64,000 bases of DNA from Eupeodes corollae (taxonomy: Eukaryota; Arthropoda; Insecta; Diptera; Syrphidae), in assembly GCF_945859685.1 (NCBI RefSeq), contig NC_079147.1, forward strand, positions 16,223,289 through 16,287,288, given 5' to 3'. Shown one piece after another: positions 11,744 through 23,911 of this stretch. Under the pieces are notes generated by a model that saw only the letters and a program-made list of their open reading frames with translations, made no database searches and had not been told where the DNA came from. Positions within the stretch are counted from its first letter, which is position 1. Each line of letters starts with the position of its first letter. Position numbers and translations under genes: made by a program.

Positions 11744-12265
11744 CACGTGAAAAAAGTTTGACTGCGACAGAATTACGCAATATGAGGCATATTACTGGGT
11801 ACTTATTCTTCTTATTATTTCCACAAGTCTTTTTAAAATGTTGGAATCAAAAGTGTTATATTTTTGTTCTGTTTTAAGCTGAAAAAAAACTAAAAAAGGA
11901 ATTAGTTGATTATTAATTTTTTAAACTTGTCTTGAATGTTAGTTGGGACTTTTTTATTTTAAGTTTTTTAAGCTTTGTCCGAAAAAAATCCCTAACTTTA
12001 AAATTGTTGCCAAATCGAAACTATATATAAGAACAAAATTTTGATTTACATAATTTGAAAATGCTTACAAGCAGGCAATTTACAGCTGAACGATAGAGTA
12101 AAACAGAGCAGAACAGAGACCTTGGTAGGCAGGTAGGTAGAAATGGCGATCTCAAGGCAATTTAGCCTGAGATCCAATTAGCGCTGTAGTGCGCCGTTTT
12201 GATACCAAAAACTCGCTTGACCTGTGATTGAAAGGGACAGATTTATAGAGAAGCTTCATAGCGAT
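11744..12265. other. Upstream region of lipase A, no clear promoter motif
   Basis: The interval should hold the lipase A promoter. I see only a weak AATAAGTA on the minus strand and no TATAAAAG at the spacing used by the paralogues. The 12080-12265 part is probably the 3' untranslated region of the neighbouring LINE. Confidence 0.35.
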
Positions 12266-12269
12266 TATG

Positions 12270-13210
12270 TTAGAGCCATTTTGTCGCATTGAGAAAAAAG
12301 ATTAGGTCTCTAATCTTTGTCTCAGATAGCTCATCAAGTTCGTGAAAGAATGCTTTTCCAAAGTATTTCATTCTAGTGTTTGCCAAAGCCGGACATTTGC
12401 AGAGGAAATGGATTATCGTTTCACTTTCTCGTTGGTCACTACAACTACGCCCAAAGGTGTTGTAAGAGATACCCATCTTCTCTGCATGAACTCCTATAGG
12501 CCAATGTCCGGTACAAACCGCAACAATCCTGGCTATGTCTTGCCTTGGCCTGCATAGAAGATCGTTTGTACGGGTTTTATTATAGTTGGGCCATTTCTTC
12601 CTAGATATAATGCAGTTGGGTAAATTGCTCCACCTTCGGTTTGATTCAGTTTGGTAAATAGAAAATATTTTACCCTTCATAGCGCCAAGAGGAATGTTAA
12701 CCATTTCTGCAAGTGAGCTATGAAGGGCCGATCCTTGCCTGGCTAGCTCGTCAGCCCGTTCATTTCCCACGATACCACTATGGCCCGGAACCCAGATCAG
12801 GGTGACACCGAGGTTAATATTCAGGCTCGCAAGTTCATCGCGACATTGCTGGACCAATTTAGATGAGGATATGGCCGAGTTAATGGCTTTGACAGCTGCC
12901 TGACTGTCTGTAAAGATAGCCGCATTTCGGTTTTGGTTTGGGTTTTGTTTAAGTATCTTACATGCCTCCCTTATTGCCAGCAGCTCAGCCTGAAAAACGC
13001 TAGCAAAGTCAGAAAGCCTAAAGGATTTGGCTACATTTAGGAACTCAGAAAATATCCCAGAACCAACTCCGCACTTCATCTTTGAGCCTTCAGTAAAGAT
13101 GGTTGTGTCGAAACCTATCGACACGATGTCATCCTCCCAATCTTCTCACGATGGGAAAATAACCTTAAAACCCTTACTAAGGCTCAAAGTAAGTGCAGTA
13201 GTCAGTGTCT
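12270..13210 (-). pseudogene. RNase H and C-terminal domain of a LOA/R1-type LINE
   Basis: A 284-residue minus-strand frame carries a full RNase H fold. It has FTEGSKMKCGVGSGIF (first Asp changed to Glu), SVFQAELLAIREACKIL (Glu), AIFTDSQAAVKAINS (Asp), and WVPGHSGIVGNERADELARQ (His and Asp). A C-terminal part follows with TGHWPIGVHAEKMGI and a zinc-knuckle-like HFLCKCPALANTR. This RT-distal RNase H is found in LOA- and I-type LINEs. Upstream the frame continues to about 13200 but with a TGA. No RT is attached, so it is a 5'-truncated copy, one of the least decayed pieces in the window. Confidence 0.8.
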
Positions 13211-13214
13211 AACG

Positions 13215-14180
13215 CGATAATATCTGAGGGAATCAATTTCGTTGTGTTGTAAGGTTTTTCAGCAAGTTGGAAAATCAGGAGGGCCACAAAACTAGCCTTG
13301 CCTCAAATCAGAACCGACCATTTCACATTTTTCTCTTCGGATCAAAAAACGTACCAAGAATCTGTTTAAATTTGGAAGACGGTCTTTACTTTGTGTTTGA
13401 TTTCATCGAGCCAGATTATTTAGAGGACATATGTGAAAATTAATGCACTTAGCAAATGAACAAAGCCGTAACACCGGACGCTTTTGTGAAAGCTATGCAT
13501 TTCAATCATCGGAATTTCATTGGAAATTCAAGTAGCTTCGTCAACCATAATTGTTGAATCTGAACAACTGGACCCGTGTTCTTCATCTGAAATTTCAAAG
13601 CCTGGCTTCAAGACATTAAAAAAACCGAATTCACCCTACTCTTCTTTTAGGCTACTGGAGGATTAATACGATAACTAAAGACCCATAAAAGCTTTACCAA
13701 ATTGTTGTGCGTTAAAACAAAATACATACTCCGACTCCAAAACTTCTTCAGGGCTGAGGAATCTTCAGCTTATTAACAGTAAGAGATGAATTTCTATTTC
13801 AAAGCCTTTCAAAGTGCAGATAGCGAACATAACAATAAAGCTTGTCGATAAGACCGAAAAAAAAAACATTTACGGAAATTGACTGCCTTCAAATTATCCG
13901 GGAGTATAACACTTATAAGGGTTTAGTTGACCTTATGGGTCGGTATCATAGCCGAGCGTCAAAATCACTTTCCTCGTGTGCACCACCTGATCCGCAGTCT
14001 TTCTCTACTGCGCTGCCCTGTGGATGTGGATTCGAAGTCATTGGACTTTAATTCTTCTGGCTAAATCTACGTCGCTGTACAGTTCGTCGTTTCATCTTCT
14101 CTTCACCTCCTATGCACCGTAGATCACACGAAGAAATTTTCTTTCAAAACTACCCAAGGTTTTGTCATAGTCGGGGGAAG
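13215..14180. other. No gene recognised
   Basis: Open frames here, for example 13842-14051 plus, have no family motif that I know. The GC-richer part near 13950-14110 could be old transposon sequence. Confidence 0.4.
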
Positions 14181-14184
14181 ATTA

Positions 14185-14533
14185 TGGCTGAAACACATAC
14201 ACGCTTCAGCTTCGGCTTCGTCTCCGTTACGTTAGGCCCGCTTTGAGGTTGCTTTGAATGACATTTCTATTATTTCGTCCCTCCAAAGAGCAAATATTTT
14301 GTTTGTTGACATTTTTTTACTGCTGATGAGCTGTCAGACAAAGCAAATGTTCAGAAAATTGAACTAGAGCTTCCGTTTGGAGTCACATTACGTTACATTA
14401 CATTCTTTTCCTTACGATTGTCAAACAAAACGTGAGGTCGAAGCTATATTGTGATAGCATGCATTGAATTCCTATGGCTGAACTCGTAAACGTCAGGCGA
14501 AGCCGAAGCTGAAGCGTGTATGTGATTCAGCCA
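14185..14533. mobile_element. PIF/Harbinger-type MITE, copy 1
   Basis: The ends are long inverted repeats: TGGCTGAAACACATACACGC at the left, and its near-perfect inverse ending GTGTATGTGATTCAGCCA at the right. Both continue inward through CTTCAGCTTCGGCTTCG. TTA flanks both sides (14182-14184 and 14534-14536), the 3-bp duplication expected for Harbinger. The 349-bp interior has no frame. A second copy lies at 43072-43350 in the opposite orientation. Confidence 0.8.
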
Positions 14534-14569
14534 TTAGGGTCTTATATAGCGACGCTTTAGTTGCTCGAG

Positions 14570-15760
14570 AGTCATCGAGGTTAAATTCGGCAACATTAGC
14601 CTAATATATGCGCACATGCCCAACAAAAGAGAATGATGACAACACCTTGGATATGTTCTTCGAGCTCTTGGACAAAGCATATGACCAGTGCACTACCTAA
14701 GATAAGAAAATTGTGCTGGGCTATTTTAATACCAAGCTAAAAATGGAGGTCTACTTTGGTGAAATGATCGGGAAAAACAGCACTTACGATAACGGATAGA
14801 GGCTCATAGATTTTTCTGCGGGGCGAAACGTCATGGTAGCCAGTACTCGTTTTCCACACCTCAACATCCACAAAGGAACTTGGAGACCTTCAGATCAATC
14901 TACCTTGAATCAGATTGATCATCTTGCGATCAACGCTAGACACGCTTTTAGCATCATGGATTTTCGAACCCTCCGTGGGGTTAATATCGATTCGGACCAC
15001 TAACTCGTTGTAGCCATGGTAGCACTTCGGGTTTCCAGAACCAAGGCAAAAGTGGGAGATAATGGGAGAAGATACGAAGTCAAACGGCTACAATCGCAAG
15101 AGATCGCTAAATTATTTCCGACTAAATTACAAGTAACCTCTTTGGAAGTTCAACAACATTGCTAAGATGCAATCAGAGAAGGGTTTCAAGCAACCAGCAT
15201 TAAGAAACCCTATTTTAATGAGGAATATCGCCAGGCAAATGCAGCCAAACAACAGACACGCAAAGCGGAAGAACGAAAGCTCCTCATGAGCTCTAAGAGC
15301 AGAAGAGCAGAAATGAACACCGACTTCTCCGAATGAAAATGAGAGAGCAAGTGAACCGTGCTGTCGCGAGTGTCAGGCAGGATGATCCATTCAATATAGT
15401 CGCCAAAAACCAACAATCCCGTTTTTCCGTCTTAGACGAAGTAAAGATTCCGAACTCTTGAAAGCAGCTGCAGATAATTCGGTTAGGAGCTTGAACCAAT
15501 TTATCTGTAAGATATGGTCTGAAGAAGGAATGTCCGATGAATGGGTCCTCACTAAAAAGGAGAGTCCCTAAACTGAACCAACTATAGAGGCATCAGTCTC
15601 CTTAACATCGCTTACAAAATCTTCTAGGCCGTAATATCTGAACGTCTTAGGCCCATCGTCAACAACCTGATAGGTTCTTATTCACATTACTGCAGATCCT
15701 GGAAAAAAACCCAACAACATCAAATCGACACCCACATCTCTTCATCGATTTAAAACCAAT
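14570..15760 (+). pseudogene. RTE-type LINE, degraded copy
   Basis: This copy parallels the one at 20160-22916. Shared blocks include CTAATATATGCGCACATGCC (14602 onward), the endonuclease motif LG(D/Y)FN.KL, LDIHK-type and NQIDH(L)AIN motifs near 14900, SDH at 14995, and the RT stretch WSEEGMSDEWV and NYRGISLLNIAYKIF at 15510-15630. Frameshifts and deletions are frequent. It breaks off at about 15756 where a jockey 3' end begins. Confidence 0.7.
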
Positions 15761-15865
15761 ATGCACCAATATCTCCTCTTGTTTAAATACAACTGTATTT
15801 CAATATAAATAAATAAAGGTATTCATAACCCCTTGAGTGCCTGTAAATTGTAAAAAAAACGAAGT
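15756..15865 (+). repeat. Jockey-type LINE 3' end
   Basis: The sequence ACCAATATGCACCAATATCT and the terminal ATAACCCCTTGAGTGCCTGT followed by A-runs match the 3' end of the jockey copy at 34078-34190. It is joined directly to the RTE fragment with no intervening host DNA that I can see. Confidence 0.6.
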
Positions 15866-16029
15866 CGTAAATAAGAAATTTCAATCAGTTGATTTACGAT
15901 AACTTCATGTTATCAATTAACAAGTACTAGGACCACAAGGTTCGGTCAGTTGATTCCAGTAATCCGAGTATATCCCAAGATATTCAGCAAAAAGAATGAT
16001 AATGACCTTCCGTGTCTGGAACTCTATAG

Positions 16030-17883
16030 CACAGAGGAGAACAGAGACGCATTTATGACAACGCAAAAAAAACCCAGAAAGAGCCATCTTTGGCGATGAC
16101 TTTTACAAAATTGAAGATCAGAGGGAAAAGGTGGAGGCAGTGGGTGCTGCTTTCCAACAAGTGTACAAGGTAAATATTAGCATTCGTCTCAACTACGGCC
16201 TGGAAAACGGAGCCTTGCTTCTTCACACACACAATAGCGATCTGAGAACCTCGGTTTCTTGCGGTTCAATGACGATTTCTTGGCAAATGCCATAATCACC
16301 GACCAAGCCTCTTGTCAATTACAAAGATCAAGTTCAGCTCATCTTTAATTCAATAAAAATTAAACAGTCAGCATGTGTCGATGGGGTATCCAACGTAGTA
16401 CTAAGACATTTACTGATGTAGGAAAATTTGACACACTCTTCAGCTGTGGATCATCTCTTCCGAAAAGTCAAAGGACAACTCCAACCCCTCAAATCTTTGG
16501 TACATAAATCTTCTTCCGAACATGAGGAAAGTTTTCGAAAAGATCATCAATAAGCCTTTGACTAAGTGAAAGTTCGGCTTTAATTAGGGTCATGAAATAA
16601 ACCTGCACAGGTTCTGTTCTGATTGATTTGACAACACTGTATGATTAGAAGGCCAGTAAGCAAACCATTGATGAATTACGGTAGAAAGTTTGTGTCAAAA
16701 TTGTCAATGTAAATTCTACCACAACATTCCAAATTAAAAATGGTCTTCAACAAGGAGCGGTGTATTTGAAGATTCTCTTCAGCGTTTACACCAGCTATCT
16801 GATAGGTAGTCTTACAAAGGCAATTGAGAACGCTGACGATCTAATTGCGTACAGAACGGAACGACAGGTTGATGTTATTAGAATTCTCTTGAAGAGTAAT
16901 TGCGACAAGATTCAGGGATATTGCGACGCCTGGAAGCTTAATAAAAACGTGCAGAAGTCGGACACAATTCTGTTCCGGACTCCGTGGGCTAGAATCAAAA
17001 GGGATGTGTGTAAGAATTGGAGCAAGATGGTCATCGCAAAAGTGTAGTGAATTACCTCGGTATTTGGTAAAACAAGTATTTATATTTTGACATACATATA
17101 AATGCTGGTCTGGCCAGGACTAAAGGAGCCTTCGGTCTGAAGAAACGGTTGTTTTAAAGCAGTCGGTTTGACCCTAGAGTGAACATAATTTGCCACATGG
17201 CCCTTATACGGCCGATGATCGTTTATGGCTGCAGTGTGACGAAGATGTTTCGGGTGTACTGGCTAACATCGAACAACCGAATCTTCTTTTGTTCATTACT
17301 ATTCCAAGAAAGTCCAATATAACGGGGTTCGAATAAACATAACTGAAAATTACGTGATACAACTCGTTTGAGGTCACATTGTGAGAGCTATGTCTTCAAT
17401 GAACAATTTAATTTTCGGGGCGTTTTATCCAAACGAAGAGTACTTTGAAAGTGCAGATCCTGGAGGATAGGGCATTCTTGGAAGACGAGTCAATCCACTT
17501 TTATAAACATGGATCAAAAACAAATAAAGGGGTTAGTGGAGGTGTGTTCTCTAGACTTATTCCGACTGCCCAATCATGTGTTCCAGGTAGAACTTTTGGC
17601 GATAAAAGATGTCTTGTCCCGACTTAAAGAAAACGTGATATCAACATCTGATATCGGTATTTTCTCTGAAAGTCAAGCAGCTATCGAATCTCTGGACTCA
17701 GTCTCTACAAACTATATAAAAATCCATAACGATCAATTATTTGTAATGGAGATTACACAACTGTTTAATATTCACCTTTACTGGCTGTTGGATCATAGAG
17801 ACATTACAGGAAATTCTAAGGCAGATAAACTCTTCAGGAATGGTACAGTACAACCCATTCTAGAAAACACAATTAACTGCTGA
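16030..17883 (+). pseudogene. LOA-like LINE, linker-RT-RNase H, degraded
   Basis: Plus-strand pieces in order are: linker (EDQREKVEAVGAAFQQVYK), the RT start (SACVDGVSN), NGLQQGAV, and a thumb region FSVYTSYLIGSLTKAIENAD with RILLKSNCDKIQGYCDAWKL. It ends with an RNase H (FQVELLAIKDVLSRLKENV, IFSESQAAIESLDSVS). The same family is best preserved at 44870-46523 on the minus strand. Stops and frameshifts are throughout. The catalytic YADD is replaced by ENADDLIAYR, so the Asp pair remains in this copy. Confidence 0.7.
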
Positions 17884-17889
17884 TACTTT

Positions 17890-20155
17890 ATTTTTTTTTA
17901 CAGGTAGTTTTTTTTTAAAGCCGGTAAATGATCACTTGAATAATTAAAGTCAATTTATGCCCACAACGTGTTTTCACATAAAATTATCTTCAATTAAAAT
18001 TTTACTTCAAACATTAATCAAAGAATTTCAAAATATTAACGAATTTACACATAAACAGAAAAATGCTTTAGATTTGAACTTGATGACAAAATAGTCGCAT
18101 ATTTAAAGTGAATCTTAATTTCAAATATAAAACTATTTCATCAACGTCTGTTTTTATCGTGGGTTTGAATCAATTTAAGTTCTTGTTTATTTGCCATAAT
18201 CTGACAAAATCATGAAACTAAACTAATTATTCTAATTCACTTAGCAATTGAGATGAGTTTTAACGTGTTAACGCGATAGTTATAAAACTCAAGGGCAATA
18301 AGTTTTTCGAAGACACGCGATAGAAAATTATAATCAGAGCACGACAAATCTTATAAGCCACCGTTTAATATGTCCATCAATTTTACTACAAGCCCCACTT
18401 ATGGTAAAACTTTTAGAACTATTTAACAACTTCACATAAAAACTTATGTAGAAGAACTTCTGACAAGTACATTTTCAAAACATTGCCAGTCAGACACTGT
18501 CTATAAATATTTATAAAGAACAACTTAATCACACAAAATTCAACAACTATCAACTATTACATGGAAATAATTAGCAACAAATCATAAAACAATCCATTGT
18601 CAAAGGTTAAATTAGTTATTATCATGTTTTCAGTTTTTAACAAGTTATATGGAACTGCCTCAGAATTGAATCGTAGAATTTTTAAATTATAAAACACTAT
18701 TTGCCTCGTCAATCAAATGATTTTTTTTTTAAGTTATAACTAAAAAATACACACTTAAATGCATAATACTCATACTATAGTTAAGCGCAATTTAAAATGC
18801 CGATGCACACACGTTATTAAACATTAAAATTTCTGACACGATTGACATGCAATAGTTAACTGCGACTTTGGAAGCTATATTTATAGTTTGTTCGATTGTC
18901 TGTCAGTCTTTCGGGGGACTGATCACACTGATTATTGTAAAATTATGAACCCTCTCATTTCCAAAAAACCGCTTTGAAATGGAGAAACAAAAATTCGGCA
19001 CACAAGTTCATAGCAGTTTTAATAAATTCCATTTAATACAAAAACTGAATTTGTTAAGAAAATAAAAGATAAACATTAAAAAATGAATGTGAATTGTTTA
19101 TAAATAAATCTAATTTGCATTGAGTTAATATCTGAATATTCCTATGTATTGATATTTTGCTTTTACCTTAGTTTTGTTTCTTGTCAAGGTCACGGGAATG
19201 ATTACAACTTTATTTACCTTTATAGTAGCTTGCAAGAAGGTTTTGACCTATCGTCTATCAATCTTTTCAATGTCGGACTGCCAATGGAAATGGTAATGTT
19301 TTGGAAAGTAACATCTTTCTGTCTTTCTGTATGCTTCGTTAGGTATCGTCTTGTGTGTTTTATGAACGAAATAATGGAACGATGGAATTCCCCCCTTTAA
19401 CTTTTGTTACTGGTCTTGTGAGTTGTAAATTGTGAAGCATGCACATCACTTAGATACTGTAGAGCAAGTTTTGGATTTGTAAAAAATAAAACAAAACAAA
19501 CTCGAGACTTTACAAACTGATGATAGAGGAGGCAAAACGTTGATCTGGAAATAGAGTTTGTTTGCCTGTGCATGAATACCTCGCGTTATAGAGCTAGAGT
19601 CTAAGTTGCTACAGAGTCGGTTCGAAATGTTGCTTTTGTGATATTCATTATTAATAATTTTATGAAATGAGAATAAATAATATGGACTTAAAACAAAATT
19701 TATTGAAACTTTAAATCATTTTGAAGCTTCAGGAACAAATTTTTAATATCTTGGTAGAAATTATTGATTCGTTGCAAAATGTATTTTTTTACTTTCGACC
19801 TTTAGGAACAACATTATGTATGGCAAGTCTTTTATTCGTAAAAAATTGGAACTAGAGATTTCAATCAAACATGAGATGTCTTAAATAGTGGGTCTTTTCT
19901 AGCTCCTACATCCCTAACCATTCTGTGGACTAAGTTCCAATTTGGAAATTAAGGTTTTAAGCAGTTTCGCTTTAGGCATTTTTGCTGCAATGAAGATGTT
20001 TAGTCTTTGGTAAGTGTAGAAAATATTCCCCTCTATCATTTAGTCGGCTTTGTATAACATGAATTGCTAATTAACATTGATTAATAAATCTTGTTCAAAT
20101 GGTAGACATGTGCATTAAAGAGGACACAAGCGTCGATATGTTTTTCTCAAAAACC
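17890..20155. other. AT-rich intergenic DNA, no gene recognised
   Basis: The interval holds scattered A/T runs and no family motif. A plus-strand TATATTTATA at about 18876 followed 25-30 bp later by TCAGTC resembles a core promoter, but no coding exon follows, so I do not annotate it. Confidence 0.45.
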
Positions 20156-20159
20156 GTAC

Positions 20160-22916
20160 TTGGAGTTATACTAAGGATCTGGCCCTCTAGGTTGGGTGCT
20201 GTGCCGTCGGGGTGACTTCCTCGCCACGTAAAAATACCTTAGTTCCGAAGCACCAACAAGTCTTGGTTACGGATGGATTCACTGTTGACAACCCACGCAA
20301 ACGAAATAAGGACAACGAACTTCGGATCTGTAAGTGGAATGTAAGGCCCTTAACAGACCAGGAGCAGCCGAACAAGTACCGGAAGCCCTAAACTGCTGCA
20401 AGGCAGATATTACCGCCATCCAAGAAGTGCGATGGGATGGACTGGGCAAACGCAAACTAAAAGATTGCGACTGCTACGGAAAACAAAGACAGAGTCTATT
20501 TGGGTGTGGATTTGTTGTTGGAACTATACTCAAGCAAAAATTCTTGAGTTTCAACAGTGTGAGCGAGTGCATCACGACAATCCGCATCAAGGCTAAATTT
20601 GATAACATAAGCCTAATATGCGCGCATGCCCCAACAGAGGAGAAAGATATGATGAAGATGAAGATACCAAAGACATATTCTTCGAGCTCTTGGACAAGAA
20701 ATATGAGCAGTGCCCTGGCTATGACATTAAAATTGTCTTAGGAGATTTTAATGCCAAGCTAGGAAGAGAAGACATTATTAGTGGCACAATTGGGAGATTC
20801 AGGCTGGTCGATTTCGCTGCGGGCGAGACGTTCTGGTAGCTAATACGCAGTTCACGCATCTTAATATCCACAAGGGGACATGGAAATCTCCTTATCAATC
20901 AACCGTCAACCAGATTGACCACATTACGACGCACGACACTTCTCAAGTAAACAGGATACCCGAGGGCCAACATTGACTCGGACCACTACTCCGTTGTAGC
21001 GAAGGTACGGCTACGGATATCCCGATCCAAGCCAAACCAAGGAAGTACTGTGAAAAGATTGCCTTGCAGCCATCAGAGACGCCGCTTCTGAAGTGCTAGG
21101 TTTCACACGGCCACCACAGCGAACCCCCTGGTTTGACGACGAAAGCCGGCAAGCGCACGCAGCGAAACAAGAGGCATAAAAAACTAGGACTTGAGCTACT
21201 CGCGAGCCCTACGAGCAGAAGGGGAGAAAAGAACACCGGCTTCTTAGATGGAAAAAAAGAGAGCACGAGAAGCCCGCGATCGAGGAGATAGACCGATGTC
21301 ACAGCAGGAATGAGGTTCGTAAATTTTACCAAAAGGTAAAAAAACCTCCCAAGAGTACCAGCCTTGAACACGGACGATCAGGGGAGTAGAACCACAGTCT
21401 ATGTTGAGAATATGGAAGGACCACTTCTCCAAATTATATAACGCTGTAAGGGAGATAGAACCACCCAACCTCGGTGACGCATATCAACAATTCCGCCTAC
21501 CCGATCTTGACGAAGTGATGATAGCTATGTCTAAACTTAAGTCAAACAAAGCTGCTGGAGCTGACGGCATCGCTACCGAACTATTCAAAGCAGCAGGCGA
21601 TGACTTGGTACGGAGCATGCACCAACTCATCTGCAAAATATGGTCGGAAGAAAGCATGCCCGATGAGTGGAATCTCAGCATAGTGTGCCCAATACATAAG
21701 AAAGGAGACCCTCTAAACTGCGCCAACTACAGGGCATCAGTCTCCTTAACATTGCGTATAAGATCCCCTCTGCCGTATTATGTAAAAGTCTGAAGCCATT
21801 CGTCAACAACCTGATAGGCCCTTATCAGTGTGGCTTCAGACCAGGAAACTCCACTATTCAAAGAAAAGACCAAATATTCACACTACGGCAGATCTTGGAA
21901 AAAACCCAGGAACTTCAAATCGATACCCACCATCCCTTTATCGATTTTAAAACCACGTATGACAGCATCTATAGGGAAGAGCTCTACCGAGCAATGTCTA
22001 GTTTTGGCATCCCTGTCAAACTTATCCGTTTGTGCAGAATGACGATGGAGAATGCACGCTGCTCTATCAAGGTCGGAAAAGATCTCACGATGCATTTGAT
22101 GTCAAAAAAGGTTTTAGGCAAGGCGATGCACCTAACCGTCAACACTAGAGGCACAATCTTTCAAAGGTCCATCCAACAACTCGGATGCACAGTTGATATT
22201 GACATAATTGGATGATCAAAGCGTGATGTCAGTAGAGTGTTTTTGAGCATTGCGACGGAAGCGAAGAAGATGGGTTTAGTGGTCAATGATGGCAAGACCA
22301 ATTATATGCTGTCATCAAAAAAGGGCATCACACAACGACCTCTTGGACAAAACTTCACTATGGACAGCTATAACTTTGAGGTAGTTAAGGACTTTGTCTA
22401 CCTAGGCACCGCTACAAACACAGACAAGGACACCAGCGCTGGAATCAAACGAAGAATAACTCTTGCAAATCGCTGCTTCTTTGAAATTAGAAGGCAATTG
22501 AGAAGTAAAGTCCTCTCTCAAGACTCATCATCCCTATTCTTATATATGGCGCTGAGGCCTGGACTCTGTGAAAGAAAGATGAGAGCGTCTTAGGATGCTT
22601 CGAGAGAAAAATTCTTCGGGTGATGTTTGGTGCCGTACGCATAGATGGAGAATGGAGGAGAAGATATAACGATGAACTGTACGGGCTGTACACAATTAAA
22701 GTCCAACGGCTTAGATGGCTAGGTCATGTAGAGCAAATGGACATTAACGCTCCAGCCTGGAAGGTCTTCGAATCCAATCCCAAGGGACAGCGCAGTAGAG
22801 GAAGACCGTGACTCAGGTGGCGCACGCAGCTAGCTAGGGACCGAGCTGGATGGTGATGCATGTTGGTTGAGGGCCAGGTCCACGCCGGGCTGTAGCGCCA
22901 CCTTAAGTAAGTAAGT
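20160..22916 (+). mobile_element. RTE-type LINE, near full length but broken
   Basis: This LINE encodes one ORF of endonuclease plus reverse transcriptase, now frameshifted. Endonuclease motifs are ADITAIQEVRWDG (20406 onward), ICAHAPTEEKD, LGDFNAKLGRED and NQIDH. RT motifs are MSKLKSNKAAGADGIATELF, WNLSIVCPIHKKGDPLNCAN, FIDFKTTYDSIYREELYRAM, MGLVVNDGKTNYM and FVYLGTATNTD. The distal part has RLRWLGHVEQMD and GRP. The element ends GCCACCTTAAGTAAGTAAG (about 22898-22916), the tetranucleotide-repeat tail typical of RTE. The RT catalytic block between GKDLTMHLM and the thumb is deleted or scrambled. Degraded copies lie at 14570-15760 and 29867-29925. Confidence 0.8.
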
Positions 22917-22989
22917 AGTTTATAAAAATTTAAGAAATGCTACTTAAATTGGTAAGAATTTGTTTTCGACTAAAAATCAATGTAACAAA

Positions 22990-23800
22990 ACTAGATTTTG
23001 AAACTAAACTATTCCTTGGCGTACTCGAAGGGATGGTGGAAAATCCGTGCATATTTTCGACCTCCTCACGCTTGCGCCGCATAAATCATAACCGATTCCG
23101 ATACAGCTTCGAAGACCTTGAATTTTCTGATATGCGTAATTTCCTTAAGTTAAAGTGTTGCTTCCATGCTACGTTTATAGCTGTTTTCACCTTAGCCAGT
23201 GGCATTGAGATGTTTTTCCATCACCTTGAATTTATTTAAATTCACCAATAGGTTCCACCTTCTACAAATATTCCAGCAAGCTTTTTTATCGATTCCTGCT
23301 GGTAATGCTTTGACTATATCTTCATGGAAGAGTATGCCCTGTCTAACTCCCGATTCAGTTTAGAACCACTCTGATAAGCATTGGCCCTTCCACACTGATG
23401 CTTAGGTAGTCTTGTATATATATTCCATTACTATACCGAACTTAAGCGACATTCCTATCTGATCCACGGTGTCGAAAGCAGCTTTAAAATCAAGGGAAAA
23501 TGTCAATAGTTTCTTATTTCTCGAAGTACAAAACTGTGATCGACAGTGGAGTATCCCGATCTGAAGCCAGCTTGGAACTCACTGAGCAGATTATTAGAAT
23601 TTATCCATTCATTTAAAAGACTGAGCAGAATCGATGTAAATATTTTATATGACGAGTTCAAAAACAAAATTCATCTGTAGTTTTCGGAACTTCAGTTCTT
23701 CCCTTCTTGTGGATTGCAAAAATCAAGGCATAGCTGAACTGGTTTGGGATGGTAAGATCTGGTTGAATACTGCTGTTACAGATACAACAAGAAAACCATC
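22990..23800 (-). pseudogene. LINE reverse transcriptase fragment
   Basis: Minus-strand frames contain LTFSLDFKAAFDTVDQIGMS (RT palm with F.DFKAAFD), FGIVMEYIYKTT, ESGVRQGILF and WNLLVNLNKFKVM, in the order expected for an RT of the RTE/R4/Loner sort. The catalytic YADD is not recovered and stops interrupt the frame. It ends about 110 bp beyond the stop codon of lipase B. Confidence 0.6.
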
Positions 23801-23900
23801 GCCTGAATTTATTTGAAAATCCCTTCTGCAGAAAAACCTATGGTATACATCTGCAAACATTTAAAACATCAATCACAACAAATTAGGTTTTCCTTTCATT

Positions 23901-23906
23901 TTTATT
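23901..23906 (-). terminator. Possible poly(A) signal of lipase B
   Basis: AATAAA on the minus strand lies 6 nt past the TAA stop codon of lipase B. The distance is very short, so a second signal further on is possible. Confidence 0.3.
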
Positions 23907-23911
23907 TTGCA

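Noticed and set aside
18870..18960. Core promoter (TATATTTATA then TCAGTC)
   Set aside because: No coding exon, splice pattern or transcript evidence follows; such matches are frequent in AT-rich DNA.
19149..19400. 83-codon frame MIFCFYLSFVSCQGHGNDYN onward
   Set aside because: Low-complexity, no family motif, no supporting promoter or splice context.
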